A stretch of 64,000 nucleotides of DNA, from the NCBI GenBank assembly GCA_029747015.1, contig JAKOGI010000356.1, forward strand, positions 100,001 to 164,000, read 5' to 3'. Positions within the stretch are counted from its first letter, which is position 1, and every line of letters begins with the position of its first letter. Under the pieces are notes generated by a model. That model did no database searches. It was not told the DNA's origin and was given only the letters and a program-made list of their open reading frames with translations. Source of the stretch: Carnegiea gigantea (lineage: Eukaryota > Streptophyta > Magnoliopsida > Caryophyllales > Cactaceae). Below are positions 1-11,444 of this stretch, in pieces. A program made the translations under genes and the position numbers.

Positions 1-478
1 TCAAAGTAAGAACAGAACTGGTGATTAATGGCAACACAGAGAAGCAAGATGAAAATCAGTGTAGAAGTTACAGTGGGATTGTTTTCTATTGGGATACGAT
101 TGGATGGGGGGCGGTGGAGAGAGAGAGATGCAGAATCTTGGAGTAGAATATGTTGTATCTGTACGTGTGAAATATATGGGTACTAGGTGGGAATTTGTTT
201 GATTCTCAGGGGCGTATTAATCTAGATGTAAATAATATTTGATTGTCCTCCGCAAATAATACTTAAGTGGCCCCCATATTATAAGGCACGCTCCACGAAA
301 ATCTATAATTAGAAGCAGCAAATTGCTGCTTCTGTTTTTGGGGGCAGTTTCTTTCAAAACTGTTTTTCAAAAGCAGTTTTTAGTTTTTAAAAAAATAGGT
401 GTTTGGCTGAGTTAGTGTTTTTGTGGTCTAAAAACACTATCAAAAGCTAGGCCAAATAGGTACTTAATTTGCATGCAG
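1..478 (+). other. Intron 6 of TPS-1, filled by repeat DNA
   Basis: In TPS-2 and TPS-3, intron 6 is only about 95 bases. Here just the last 18 or so bases before the exon 7 acceptor (the stretch ending TTTGCATGCAG) match those introns. Everything upstream is unrelated and runs off the window edge. Bases from about 310 to 462 contain foldbacks (AGAAGCAGCA/TGCTGCTTCT near 312-336, and AGTGTTTTT/AAAAACACT near 414-438) and ends of the type GTGTTTGGC...GGCCAAATA, which suggests a small foldback MITE. No exon 6 is visible, so the rest of TPS-1 lies outside the window or is gone. Confidence 0.6.
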
Positions 479-772
479 TTTGAACAGCAAAGGCAACATA
501 TACCTTCAGCAGTAGAATGCATAATTCAAGAGAATGGAGTCTCAGAGGAGGAGGCATGTAGGGAGCTCTACAAACAAGTTGAAGATGCATGGAAGGATTT
601 AAACGCTGCATTTTTTTATCCTGAAAGCCCTCCCATGCCTCTTCTTTTGCGTATCCTCAACTATGCCCGAGTTATGGAGCTACTTTACAGGGCCGAAGAT
701 GGCTATAGTTATTCTATCAACACCAAGCGGTACCTTGTTTTGTTGCTTGTCGACCCTGTTGAAATTATATGA
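479..772 (+). pseudogene. TPS-1: last exon (exon 7) of a terpene synthase
   Basis: The exon starts after the acceptor TGCAG and begins Phe-Glu, where the Glu is the last residue of the NSE/DTE magnesium motif. It ends with TGA after 97 codons. It is about 90 percent like exon 7 of TPS-2 and TPS-3 by eye and has no internal stop. The family cyclises farnesyl or geranyl diphosphate in the C-terminal alpha domain; this exon supplies the last helices and the C-terminal lid region. The rest of the gene is not in the window. I list it as a pseudogene or partial gene because the adjoining intron is replaced by repeat DNA, but an intact gene with a long intron 6 is possible. Confidence 0.8.
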
Positions 773-1275
773 CCAATTCATAATAAATCTCCATCAATGA
801 GGCCACGAATATTGGGTTTTGTAGTTTGTTCTTGGTTTGTAGTGTTTGATAACGGCTCAAGAATGGAATGTAGCTGTTGATTGTTGTGCTCATATTTGTG
901 TATGACTATTGTGTTTCATCGATTGTCAAAGTGTGTTATAAATTTGCAATCTCTAATTTACGTGATCGAAGAAGGCAATGTAAATGCCTATAAGATTTAT
1001 TTTCAATACTATTTCAAGAGTATGTTGTCTCATGTATGTTATCTTATTTGTTCTTGCAACGTAGCTACCATTCATATGCTTGACACATCCATGCTAGTGT
1101 ATGTTATATAGGTAGGGAAAAACAATAGTATAAAGCAATTCTTATTTTGATATGTCATAGGGTTTTATGCGAAAAAATCACATTTAATTTCAATCCACTC
1201 GCGGTTGTAAGAAACACGCCTCCTGGTCCCTCATGAATGGCTTTGCTCATTACTAGGTGGACTTAACTAAAATTT
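773..1275 (+). other. 3' flank of TPS-1, duplicated with the flank of TPS-3
   Basis: This stretch is collinear with 61748-62240, including the 3' UTR-like part just after the stop. Bases 1108-1200 also resemble intron 5 of TPS-2 (38150-38340), sharing ATAGGTAGGGAAAAA, ATTCTTATTTTG and TTTTATG(C/T)GAAA in the same order. No protein-coding gene is seen. The short reading frame 881-1111 is not conserved in frame in the duplicate and is probably noise. Confidence 0.6.
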
Positions 1276-1397
1276 TATTAATAGAGAGTGTGGATATAAT
1301 TGTAATTTTACATTTGTACATTGTTATATAAATATACATCCGGACTTCTAGGGTAGGTGAGCTCTTCCTTTCTCTAAATCTTACATGGTATCAGAAC
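1276..1397 (+). repeat. Copia-A 5' LTR end and primer-binding site
   Basis: The segment 1276-1385 ends ...CTTACA and is followed at 1386-1397 by TGGTATCAGAAC, one base off the usual complement of initiator tRNA-Met (TGGTATCAGAGC). The counterpart at 62241 starts TGTTAATAGAG; here it is TATTAATAGAG. The LTR start is inferred from the point where the TPS-2 flank (no insertion) diverges, so it may be off by a few bases. A 110-bp LTR would be short for Copia. Confidence 0.5.
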
Positions 1398-2429
1398 ATG
1401 TTTGTTCCTAAAATACTAGCTCCAATCGTCCCTCTCTCTCTTTCTCTTCATGTCTTCTTCTAAAAACCCTAACCCTAGCTCCAACTATGCATGTCCATGG
1501 CTGGCTCCTTAATCGCTGCCATGATTACCACGGCTATTGTCATCTTAGTTGTGATTTACTCATAGCAAGCTCCCACCGTCAATATGTTGGAGTCGGTTTC
1601 TACTCCCATGACCCCGCCCCTCCACACAAACGTAGGTGGCAGCCTCCTCTCTTCTCCACAGTTTAATTTTGCTCCCCTACCACTGTCTTCCACCCAATCG
1701 TCTCCTGTTGCCTCATCTCTCGGTCTCACTTGGCCTTAGGCGCAGCCAAGCATACCTTTTGCCTCAATCCCCTCACTGTGGTCATAACATAGTATGCCTT
1801 GCCATACTCAAGCTACCCCGACCCACTACACCACATGCTTTCCTCTTCGCAATACCTGCTATTAGGTGCTTCGATGGGTACTGGTTACCATCTTCATTAT
1901 TACTGAGCCATGGCAGTGGCCTTCCACACCTTCCTCCATCAATGTGGACTGTGAATATCACTGCCCCTATTACCATGGTTCTTGCTTGAGTACTTGTGTT
2001 AGGAAATGCAATTTACATCATTTGTCATCATGCATCAACTCCAATTAAGGCATGCTTGATGGAACTATCTTGCAACCGCTCTGTACGACTTTGGTGGCTC
2101 TAGGTATTCATTAACCAAATCTAGTTTACTCTTATTGGCTTCGGGTCGATCAACTTATTCGGGTTTAGATCTTTACTATTATTTCCAAAGATACATTATG
2201 TGAGGTACATAATATATCTCATGCTTTACCCATCTAGCAACATCTTGCCTCTTGCTTTAACACTACTAGTTTAGTTAGAGCACTAGAACTTAAATGTATG
2301 CCCATTAATGTGTCTAAGGGCTCTGATCAGTCTATGGAGGATTACTTGCACCAAACTAAAACCCTTACTGATTCTTTTGCTACTATTTAGAGTCTTATTT
2401 CTGATCTTGAGTTGATCCAATTTACTACG

Positions 2430-3819
2430 TGTTAGGAGTTTTACTTAACCGCAAGTGCACGGCGTAGCTGTAGCTAGTAACCGGCAAGTACGGGTCGAAT
2501 CCACAGGGAACTTGGTTTCAACTACTAGAACTAATTGGACTAACTCAAGCTAGGCAATCAAGTCGTGGTTGGAAGCTAAACTACGAGAGATAGTGATAAC
2601 TCAGGGTTTTAGTAAACAGCAGAATAAAAAGCACCTAGGTTGGAATTAATAACACAAATACGCAGATGAATTAATTACTAACCCAATCAAGCATTCCCAT
2701 GAATGTAATACGAATGGATAGATTGTCAATTTAGCCCATCTCCTCCCTCTCTCAAGGGTCGAAGACTAATCCCAGAACCAAAGTCGTCTATTTTCATGGG
2801 ACTAAAGGTTGAAGGATTACGAGATCTACAATCTCAAATCCCAATTAAAGCTTGACTATTTTCATGTCAATACCTTAATTGTGTACTAAGTCGCACTAGG
2901 TAAAGGTTTCGTCTCTCAACGCTCCCCTAAACCCCAATAAAAATGGACGAATACTCTTTCGAGCATTTCATCGAGCATGTGGTGTGCAGAGTAGAATTCG
3001 CAATTACAAAACAAAGGGGGAGCAAGAATTGGGCTAGTTTACAATTCAATCGTACATACTCGGCATTAATCCCAACCTAAGTTGAGGATTTAGCCTACAA
3101 TCATACTAAACGCAACAATCGCAACATTCAACCAAAGTGTCATGATAATTGAATTCTAAACAAGAAGACAAGAGAGAGAAGAGAAAGAACGAGAACCTGG
3201 AATTAATTGAATGAAAATAATCTTCAATCTAAGAACAATTCTTAAGAACAAGAATTAAACTAAAACTAAACCTAAGAATCGCCTAGAGAGAATTCTGAGA
3301 GAGAACTAAACGTAAAAAAACTGAAACATAAAACTGAATGTCCCTCAAAACAGCCTCGAAGGAAAATTTAAGTCGCGTCGCGGAACGGGGGTGGCACGGT
3401 CGTGCCCCAAGGCACGGCCACACCGTGCCAAAATACTGGAGAACGCCTAGACCATTTTGCTGAACCGGCCACGTGGCACAGCCACACCGTGCCATGTAGC
3501 ACGGCCGTGCCACATGGCGGCCGGTTCGGGTTGTCGGGTCTTCGTGGTTTGCCCTGTCGCGTGTGTTCGATTCTCCGGGACTTCCGTGTGACGCTTTTTC
3601 GTGACTCAAAGTCGCCTCCTTGGCACTCCTTTCGGCTGAATATTGTCCTTTTTGCTCATTTATTCAAATTAAACCCCTATAAATACAAAAACGCAACTTT
3701 TAGGTAGATTTGAGATAAATAATGAATAATCGACCTCTAAACTCTCGAAAATATACCAGAACCTGCTGAGATGAGAGGTGAAAATCATGCCTAAAAGAGT
3801 GTAAAATAGAGGTTTATCA
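2430..3819 (-). repeat. Left LTR (3' LTR) of the Ty3-type element
   Basis: It is 1390 bp and collinear with 8399-9791 with only scattered single-base differences, a few percent by eye. It starts TGTTAGGAG and ends GTTTATCA on the + strand. Near 3390-3520 it carries a GC-rich cluster of inverted repeats around GGCACGG and CCGTGCC. Confidence 0.92.
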
Positions 3820-5766
3820 ACTCTCCCATGCTTATCGCTTGCTTGTCCCCAAGCAAGACTATGCTATGAAAGATCAGGGGCGATGGTGGACCTCAAAGCG
3901 TACCCTCTTCAAGGAAAGGGTGATAAGTTAATAAATCATACGGGATTATGCATCAAAGGTAGCCAAGTCAAGGTGTGAAAAGTAGTATCAATAAAACGTA
4001 TGCAATGTCATCCATAAATCACTTTATCCAAATGAAACACACCAAACACCCCAATATTGAAATGCATGGTAGGACATAACTTTCCTCAACAAACGGTAAG
4101 CAAGTAAGACTGGTAGGACCTCACTTTTAGGGCAAAGTGGAGCACTCCTCTCAATGTGTTTGAAATGTGTGATAAGGGTACGCTCAATTACTCCAACCAA
4201 TCAGTCAAACTACCATATGCTTGGTAACGTTCTCTGCTCTCTACCACGAGAATGCAATATGCAATATGTCAATCATGAGGACTTGCAATAGGGATGAAGT
4301 GGGGCTAAGGTGAGGGGTGAGAAGTGGAATAATTTGGGAAAATGGAGCTATTAGTCAAAGACTAGGGAGCAAGAACACTTCCACAATTCAACATTAAGGA
4401 CACAACTTCACACCATACTTGCGAATCGAGTCGCAAAGCTCGCAAAAATCTCTGAGAGGGGACCAAACAAGCTTACCGCGAAAAGTTTCCATGCTACCCA
4501 TTTTATTTGCAACTGCTCATTGTTTTCTTCTCTTCTTTTTTTTTCTTTTTTTTTTTCATTGAGAAGCAAAAACGGATGCATATGGATAGCGTTGGAGGAA
4601 ATAAAAACTAATTCGCAATTTCCCCAAATGAGCCACTGATATTATACCCGAAGTGATAGTTAATTGCCCCAAACATGCCCAACTACATTGTGGAAGTGTC
4701 GCCCCACTAGACCTTGACGAGGATGAAGGAAGTATGCACAGGTCAAGTGTGTAATTAATGTGGTGCAACAACAACGACCAGGGGAAAGGCTCAAAGGGCT
4801 AGCAAAGAGATAGCATGCAACAACGGGTGGCTTTCTGGCTAATGTGGCTACATGAACAAAGATCGCCTCAATCATGTCGAGACATGCAATTGCTAAATGC
4901 AGTTTCAAGGAGAACAAGACTAAGTTCTAGAGATGCATCATGGAGGAGTCACACATGAAAGGAAATGGAGACTATATGTAATGAATAGTCGTTAGGCTCA
5001 AAATCTCACAGGTAGACCTTTCACAGTCAAGTGACTTACTCTAGAGTATGTCCCATTTGTCAAGTTCAATCAGGTCAAACCATATGAATCTCAGGGGTAG
5101 TTATCATGCAACACATGGCAAAGAGATAACGAATGACAAAGACAAACCAATTTGCAAAAAAAAAAAAAAACGCACAACAAGACAAGTCACACCTCAACAC
5201 ACAACCAAACATGATCGATCAATCATCACCCCTTTCAATCTCATCACAAGAGGGGTTTTCGCAAACCGTATTTTTTTTTATTTTTTTTTTCAAAGCAATA
5301 AAACTAGCTGAGAAAGCAATAAAGATATAAAGGATGATGAAGAGAAGGATAAGAGATAGTACCTGGAAAGCTTCCGAACGCCCGACTCGATCATTACTCC
5401 TTTTGTTATGCAAAACCTGATTCTACAAGCTCTAAACTATATGCTCGAATAAAAATAAAAAGGCAAAAACAATAAAGTGCATGACATGAAATCCTATCGG
5501 AATGATGCAAATGCAAGTGATATCAATCACCTACCCCCACAATGTTACCAGAAAGCGACGAGCTCACACTCCCCCATGCTTGAGATTTTCATTGTCCTCA
5601 ATGAAAAGGACACATAAAAGAAACAAGGGGAGGGAAAGGGGGGAAAGGGTGGGAGACACACATACACACTCGCTTTTTTTTTTGTTTTTTTTTTTCCAAA
5701 AGCAATAAATACCTTGGGTCGCCTCCCAAGAAGCGCTTGTTTTAGGTCCTAAGCTTGACCGTTACC
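3820..5766 (-). other. Non-coding 3' internal region of the Ty3-type element
   Basis: About 1.95 kb lie between the protease region and the 3' LTR, where pol would be expected. No domain can be read on either strand. It contains the polypurine tract beside the LTR (3820-3835, minus strand) and homopolymer A/T runs near 4536-4557, 5155-5170, 5272-5290 and 5671-5695. The short reading frames here have no recognisable content. Confidence 0.7.
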
Positions 5767-7134
5767 TCAGGAATATGATGCTCGCGTGATGTAGGGAGGT
5801 GTGGGGATGGAAGAAGGAAATGATGAGTGAGCCAGCACTTCCCCATGGCTAAAGTCAGGCATCAGTCTCGCCTGAGGAGGTCCACCAGTAGCAGTAGTAG
5901 GCGGTGGAGATAGGGGAGGCAGAGCAGGCGGCCGCACCCAGTCATGAAGTTCCACTCTCATGACAGCTGGAGGAGTGGAGACAGTAGGGGCCGCAAGCGC
6001 AGAGTGCGCACCAGGGGCGGGAGATGAAGTGGGTGGTGGAAAATAGAAATCCATCTGCTCCCCACACACGGTGAAGGATAGGGTGCCTGTTTGCACGTTG
6101 ATCACCGCCCCTACGGTCGCGAGGAATGGGCGACCCAGGAGTAAGGGGGGTGGATAGTCATCGTCCATATCAAGGACGACGAAATCGCAGGGGACCAGGA
6201 ACTTGCCCACCTGGACTGGGACATCCTCTAGAATGCCCACAGGCCGCCGGATGGAGCAGTCTGCAAGCTGAATAGTAATGCTGGTGGGTATGGGGCCCCA
6301 TAATTGCAGCTTCTTGCAGAGAGAGAGCAACATTATGCTCACACTGGCGCCCAGATCACAGAGGGCTCTCTCAATCTGCACATCCCCTATGCAGCATGGG
6401 ATGGTGAAACTGCCGGGATCCTGCAGCTTGGATGGCGACCGCCTTTGTAAGAGCGCGCTGCAGGATCCGCCAACGGAAGCTACAAAAGCTTCCCTAGATG
6501 TGCCCTTCTTGGATAGGAGCTCTCGCAAAAATTGAAATTGTGCAGGGGCACTCTTGAGAGCTTCCAGGAAGGGGCTACTGGCATAGATTCGGTGTAAGAT
6601 TTCTAAGAAACACTCGAATCTAGGCTCAAGCTGACATAGCTCGGGCCATGCCAATAGCTGAGGGTAAGGCACGCTAGGGTGGTAAGGGCAAGCGGTAGGT
6701 GGAGAGCGGGCCTCCTCAACAGGGCTTAGATCCTCATTCTTCTCCCTTTCCTTGGTTCCGGCAGAATTAGGAACCGAAACCACCTCCTGGAGAACCATTA
6801 CTGGGCTCTCCTCTAACCCCTCGCCCACAGTAGATATAACGTTGACTTGACGGTGGGGTTTGACCTCGGTCTGTCCTGGAAGTTGCCCCTGAGGTCGAGA
6901 CAGGTGGTTCACCTCTTGGGCAATCTGAGCAATCTGTGTGTCCATCGTTTTCTGATGGGCGGCCATGGCATCAACCCTGGAGGTCAGCTGATGGATGGAC
7001 TCCTTAAGAGTCTCATTGATCGTAGTCTGGGTCGCTATGAAGCGCTCCATAAGATTCTCCAGGTGAGATGTAGATTCAGGAGGTGGAGGGGGTGCAGTGT
7101 AGGGAGCTCGGTTGTGGAAACCTGGTGGTTGCAT
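5767..7134 (-). pseudogene. Ty3 gag C-terminus and aspartic protease domain
   Basis: The frame is open for 455 codons. Residues about 20-95 form a helical stretch (MERFIATQTTINETL... onward) as in the linker of Athila/Tat gag-pro proteins. Around residues 245-350 lies a retropepsin-like domain: CCIGDVQIERALCDLGAS, where DLGAS is the active-site loop usual in this group, then LLLGRPFLATVGAVI as the flap and second conserved strand. The C-terminal 80 residues are proline-rich. The protease would process gag in the virus-like particle. The reading frame upstream (7140-8240) is broken, so the precursor cannot be made intact. No polymerase domain follows. Confidence 0.85.
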
Positions 7135-7139
7135 GGAGT

Positions 7140-8240
7140 TCTGGGGATGGGGGTTGGGATTTTTATAGAGGGGGTTCGGACGACTATTCCAACCCTGATT
7201 GTAGGAGGTGGGGTGGGGGTTATTTTGAGGAGGTTGGGTGTAGGTATAATAGGCATTGACGTGCTCAATGCTAGGGGGAGCATTGTAGCACTCAACGGCA
7301 GTGTGGCCCTATACACCGCAGGCCTCACAGATAGCATAGATCCCCATGGATGGCCCCACAGAAGTAGCTGATGAGGTGGTCACTTTCTCCAGGCGTTGTG
7401 CGAGGGCGTCCACCCTGCTCGCTAGGAGCGTCACAGCGTCAATCTCATGCCTGCCACTGCCTCTCTTGGGGGTGGCCCTCTCACTCGACCAATGATAGTT
7501 ATTGGAAGCCATCTCTTCCAACAACGCCGTTGCCGCTTCGATAGATTTGCCCATAAGAGCACCCCCTGCTGCAGCATCAACAGAAATCTTCACCGACCGC
7601 TCCAACCCATTGTAGAAGGTCTGGATTAGGAGCCAGTCGGGAACTCCATGGTGGGGGCACTGGCGCTGGAGGTCCTTGAACCTCTCCCAGGCCTCATATA
7701 ATGACTCACCATCCTGCTGGACAAAGGAGGTGATGTCCGTCCTCAGCTTGGCAGTCTTGCCAGGTGAGAAGTACTTGCTGAGGAACGCCTTGGAGAGTAC
7801 TTCTCAAGTGGTGAACGAGTTGGGTTCCTCGTTCTGAAGCCAGCCACTAGCTCTATCCCGCAGTGAGAATGGGAAGAGCCACAGCCGGATCGCATCAGTG
7901 GACACCCCGTTCAACTTGATGGTGTCACACTTCGCTAGGAATCTGCGAAGGTGCACGTTGGGTTCTCCGCGGGGTGCCCGCTGAACTGCTCCCTCTCCAC
8001 AAACGTGATCAGCGTGAGGCTGAGCTCGAAGTTGTTAGCCTCGATAGCGGGGCTTACGATGGAAGACGTGACGCCCGACGCTTGTGGCAGGGCGTAGTCT
8101 CGCAATACTCGATGATTCTGCTCAGCCATTAGAACTTGTGCTTGTTGCCTTTTCCTTGCACTGCTCTGCCTTCTGATGGTGGCTTCGATTTCTGGGTTAA
8201 AGGGAGCAAGTGGTTGGTCCCTTTGACTATGCCTGCGCAT
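7140..8240 (-). pseudogene. Ty3 gag (capsid and zinc knuckle), broken
   Basis: Read on the minus strand, this starts MRRHSQRDQPLAPF and continues through a capsid-like region with KCDTIKLNGV, a GWLQNEEPNSF-like block, GESLYEAWERFKDL and PDWLLIQTFYNGL, all typical of plant Athila/Tat gag. A frameshift near 7935-7960 separates the first part from the rest. Two in-frame stops follow. One is near 7805 (TGA where Trp is usual) and one near 7312 (TAG inside the knuckle between Cys-x2-Cys and His-x4-Cys). Both fit single transitions. The protein would pack element RNA in the cytoplasm; this copy cannot encode a complete one. Confidence 0.82.
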
Positions 8241-8375
8241 ACAAAACCAACACTACCAAAGGCGTAAACAGTTTCAAGCACGATAGAGGGAGGGGGAACA
8301 AGAAGGGATAAAACGAAAAAGAAAAAGCCTAGTCTAGAGTACGCTAATCAGTTCTAATATTGAAATGCGCAAGTT

Positions 8376-8398
8376 CCTCGGCAACGGCGTCAAAAACT
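8376..8398 (-). promoter_or_regulatory. Primer-binding site of the Ty3-type element
   Basis: Directly inside the right LTR, the minus strand reads TTTGACGCCGTTGCCGAGG. This is complementary, with two or three mismatches, to the 3' end of plant tRNA-Asp (...CCCCGGCAACGGCGCCA). tRNA-Asp priming is usual for Athila/Tat-type Ty3 elements. Confidence 0.7.
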
Positions 8399-9791
8399 TG
8401 TTAGGAGTTTTACTTAACCGCAAGTGCACGGCGTAGCTGTAGCTAGTAACCGGCAAGTGCGGGTCGAATCCACCGGGAACTTGGTTTCAACTACTAGAAC
8501 TAATTGGACTAACTCAAGCTAGGCAATCAAGTCGTGGTTGGAAGCTAAACTACGAGAGATAGTGATAACTCAGGGTTTTAGTAAACAGCTAAATAAAAAG
8601 CACCTAGGTTGGAATTAATAACACGAATACGCAGATGAATTAGTTACTAACCCAATCAAGCATTCCCATGAATGTAATACGAATGGATAGATTGTCAATT
8701 TAGCCCATCTCCTCCCTCTTTCAAGGGTCGAAGACTAATCCCAGAACCAAAGTCGTCCATTTTCATGGGACTAAAGGTTGAAGGATTACGAGATCTACAA
8801 TCTCAAATCCCAATTAAAGCTTGACTATTTTAATGTTAATACCTTAATTGTGTACTAAGTCGCACTAGGTAAAGGTTTCGTCTCTCAACGCCCCCCTAAA
8901 CCCCAATAAAAATAGACGAATACTCTTTCGAGCATTTCGTCGAGCATGTCGCGTGCAGAGTAGAATTCGCAATTACAAAACAAAGGGGGAGCAAGAATTG
9001 GGCTAGTTTACAATTCAATCGTACATACTCGGCATTAATCCCAATGTAAGTTGAGGATTTAGCCTACAATCATACTAAACGCAATAATCGCAACATTCAA
9101 CCAAAGTGTCATGATAATTGAATTCTAAAACAAGAAGACAAGAGAGAGAAGAGACAAGAACGAGAACCTGGAATTAATTGAATGAAAATAATCTTCAATC
9201 CAAGAACAATTCTCAAGAACAAGAATTAAACTAAAACTAAACCTAAGAATCGCCTAGAGAGAATTCTAAGAGAGAGCTAAACGTAAAAAAAACTGAAACA
9301 TAAAACTGAATGTCCCTCAAAACAGCCCCGAAGGAAAATTTAAGTCGCGTCGCGGAACGGGAGTGGCACGGTCGTGCCCCAAGGCACGGCCATGCCGTGA
9401 AAAAATACTGGAGAACACCTAGACCATTTTGCTGAACCGGCCACGTGGCACAGCCACACCGTGCCATGTGGCACGGCCGTGCCACATGGCGGCCGGTTCG
9501 GGTTGTCGGGTCTTTGTGGTTTGCCCTGTCGTGTGTGTTCGATTCTCCGGGACTTCCGTGTGACGCTTTTTCGTGACTCAAAGTCGCCTCCTTGGCGCTC
9601 CTTTCTGCTGAATATTGTCCTTTTTGCTCATTTATTCAAATTAAACCCCTGTACATACAAAAACACAACTTTTAGATAGATTTAAGATAAATAATGAATA
9701 ATCGACCTCTAAACTCTCGAAAATATACCGGAAACTGCTGAGATGAGAGGTGAAAATCATGCCTGAAAGAGTGTGAAATAGAGGTTTATCA
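8399..9791 (-). repeat. Right LTR (5' LTR) of the Ty3-type element
   Basis: It is 1393 bp and collinear with 2430-3819. It contains a perfect 26-bp palindrome at 9464-9489 (core GGCACGGCCGTGCC); the same position in the other LTR (3492-3517) has one mismatch. The target duplication CTACG follows at 9792-9796. Confidence 0.92.
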
Positions 9792-10342
9792 CTACGCCTG
9801 GATTGCCACCTGATTATCCCAATTTTTTTATTACTTATTCAATGATGTCTGCTAGTCACACTTTTGCTGATTTACTATCCAAACTGACTTTTAATGAGCA
9901 ATAGATGAAGTTTCAATCCAATAGAGAAACTCTCGTTCATCAGGCCCTACTTGGTACTCTCGACATTTGGTGGATCTATGTCATACGTTAAGGTATCCAA
10001 GGGCACCCCTAGCCAAAATAAAAATTCTAGTGAGCCATATTTTGAAGGGGGTTAAATTGGTACATATGGACACTCTTAAAATGGGTAGTTTAATAGACGG
10101 GTACTCATATTCTATATGTCTAGATCTGCCACTGACTTTTATTACTGGTGGTAACAACCAAGGGGGTGACTCTCACAATCGAAACAATAATGATAGTAAT
10201 GATGGTCAAGTGAAGAATACGATGGTCATTAAAACTGGAACAATAAGGTTAGGGGTCGAAACAACAAAGGAAGGATCCGCACCAACAACAGCACCACTTG
10301 GCATAATGATTCTACCTCCAGGAGTATATCTACTGGTATTGT

Positions 10343-10465
10343 AGAAAAATTTGCACTTCGGTCTCCTATGGTTTGGTGTATTAATTTTCAGACCCTACGA
10401 ATTTTGAAAATAATTTCCGAAGCCTATGAGGTTTGGTGTAAATGATTTTTGGAGTCTTAATATTT
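10343..10465 (+). repeat. Left terminal inverted repeat of the MULE-like element
   Basis: It starts AGAAAAATTTGCAC and contains two tandem copies of a roughly 50-base unit with GGTTTGGTGTA. It aligns with the reverse complement of 17395-17518. Confidence 0.7.
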
Positions 10466-10913
10466 ATTACTAGGTCCCTAAAGGACTTTAAATGCAAATA
10501 CTTTAAATTGCAAAACTAAGCTTATATTTATGTTTGAGTTTCTTATAATGACTTTAATAGTACTAGTTATCACAAACTACTACTTATATCATAAATGTTA
10601 TATTTTCTGTGATTAACGGCCCACCATGCTTAGCAAAAATAATTAAAACTTAATTAAAAAGTTTCGATCGTTACCTGAACTTAGTCGGCTTGGACTCCGG
10701 CGTTCTTCTAGCTTCTGGTTTATAGAGATTGCTAATCTCAACCACTCCTTCCTTAGATCAGGCACAGCACAGGTCCATTTCGTTTCCTACCTCGGACCAT
10801 AGTCATTAATCAAGTTTTTAATCTTTTTCAAGGATAGTGAGACTTTAATCAAGAAATTATAATATTTAAGACATAAGGTTCGATTGGATAATGTTTCCTA
10901 CTGGGAGACTTCT

Positions 10914-10919
10914 TTTATT
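10914..10919 (-). terminator. Viral poly(A) signal
   Basis: AATAAA lies on the minus strand about 160 bases downstream of the TATA box at 11077-11086. In caulimovirids the poly(A) signal lies a little downstream of the transcription start, so that the genomic RNA is terminally redundant. The spacing here fits that layout. Confidence 0.6.
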
Positions 10920-11076
10920 GAAAGATTAAAGGTGAAAATATTGCAACAGAAAGCTTGAAGAGGGACTTCAGCTAAGATCATTAGAGATGCTTGTTCATAG
11001 AGAAATGGAGAAACCCAACTTCTCGTTTGCTCAAGAATGCTCAAATGACCGTGTCCCTTCTCAGCTCTCGACCTCT

Positions 11077-11086
11077 CTATTTATAG
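11077..11086 (-). promoter_or_regulatory. Viral genomic-RNA promoter, TATA box
   Basis: The minus strand reads CTCTATAAATAGAGAG, a strong plant TATA box in the intergenic region after the last viral ORF. This is the position of the 35S-type promoter in caulimovirids. In this integrated order it points out of the viral genes towards the left end of the element. Confidence 0.7.
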
Positions 11087-11444
11087 AGGGGATAGGGGTA
11101 CATAGGATGTCCTAATGGCTACAGATTTTTCACATGGCTACAGTTGCCAACAGTAAACTGACGGCTACAGTACACTCTTTATTTTACAGACCGGACATTT
11201 GTCAAGATAGTACAATAATGGGGCAGCCTTTTCAGAACTTTTAATGATGACGAGGCTAGTCATTATTATTGAGATTCTGCATTCCTTCATCTCCAATTAT
11301 ATTTTTCAGACCATCATTATCTGGATAATCATCAATATCTTCATTAATTTGGTTAATATGCTCAGGATCATATTCTTCAAACAACTCAAGCAGATATTTC
11401 TTTCTTTCTTCTGATAAGAATTTTTCAGCTCTAATATCAAATAG

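Larger units (their letters stand above)
2430..9791 (-). mobile_element. Non-autonomous Ty3-type LTR retrotransposon (gag-protease only)
   Basis: Two LTRs (2430-3819 and 8399-9791) start TGTTAGG and end TTTATCA on the + strand. The element is flanked by the 5-bp duplication CTACG at 2425-2429 and 9792-9796. The coding strand is minus, so the right LTR is the 5' LTR. Next to it is a primer site whose complement (GCAACGGCGTC) resembles the 3' end of plant tRNA-Asp, as in Athila/Tat-type Ty3 elements. A purine-rich tract (GCATGGGAGAGT on the minus strand) abuts the left LTR. Only gag and an aspartic-protease domain are encoded. No reverse transcriptase, RNase H or integrase is present, so it would need enzymes from a partner element. 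Confidence 0.9.

Noticed and set aside
1636..2048. A Pro/Leu-rich frame of 117 codons and its overlapping neighbours
   Set aside because: It lies in the decayed Copia-A gag region. The counterpart at 62.4-62.8 kb is broken at other places, so the frame is not conserved.
3283..3707. Overlapping frames in the Ty3 LTRs on both strands (also 9243-9679)
   Set aside because: They come from the GC-rich palindromic part of the LTR. They differ between the two LTRs by simple substitutions and match no family.
6847..7371. A 174-codon plus-strand frame
   Set aside because: It is antisense to the gag-protease coding strand of the Ty3 element, whose domains are clear on the minus strand.
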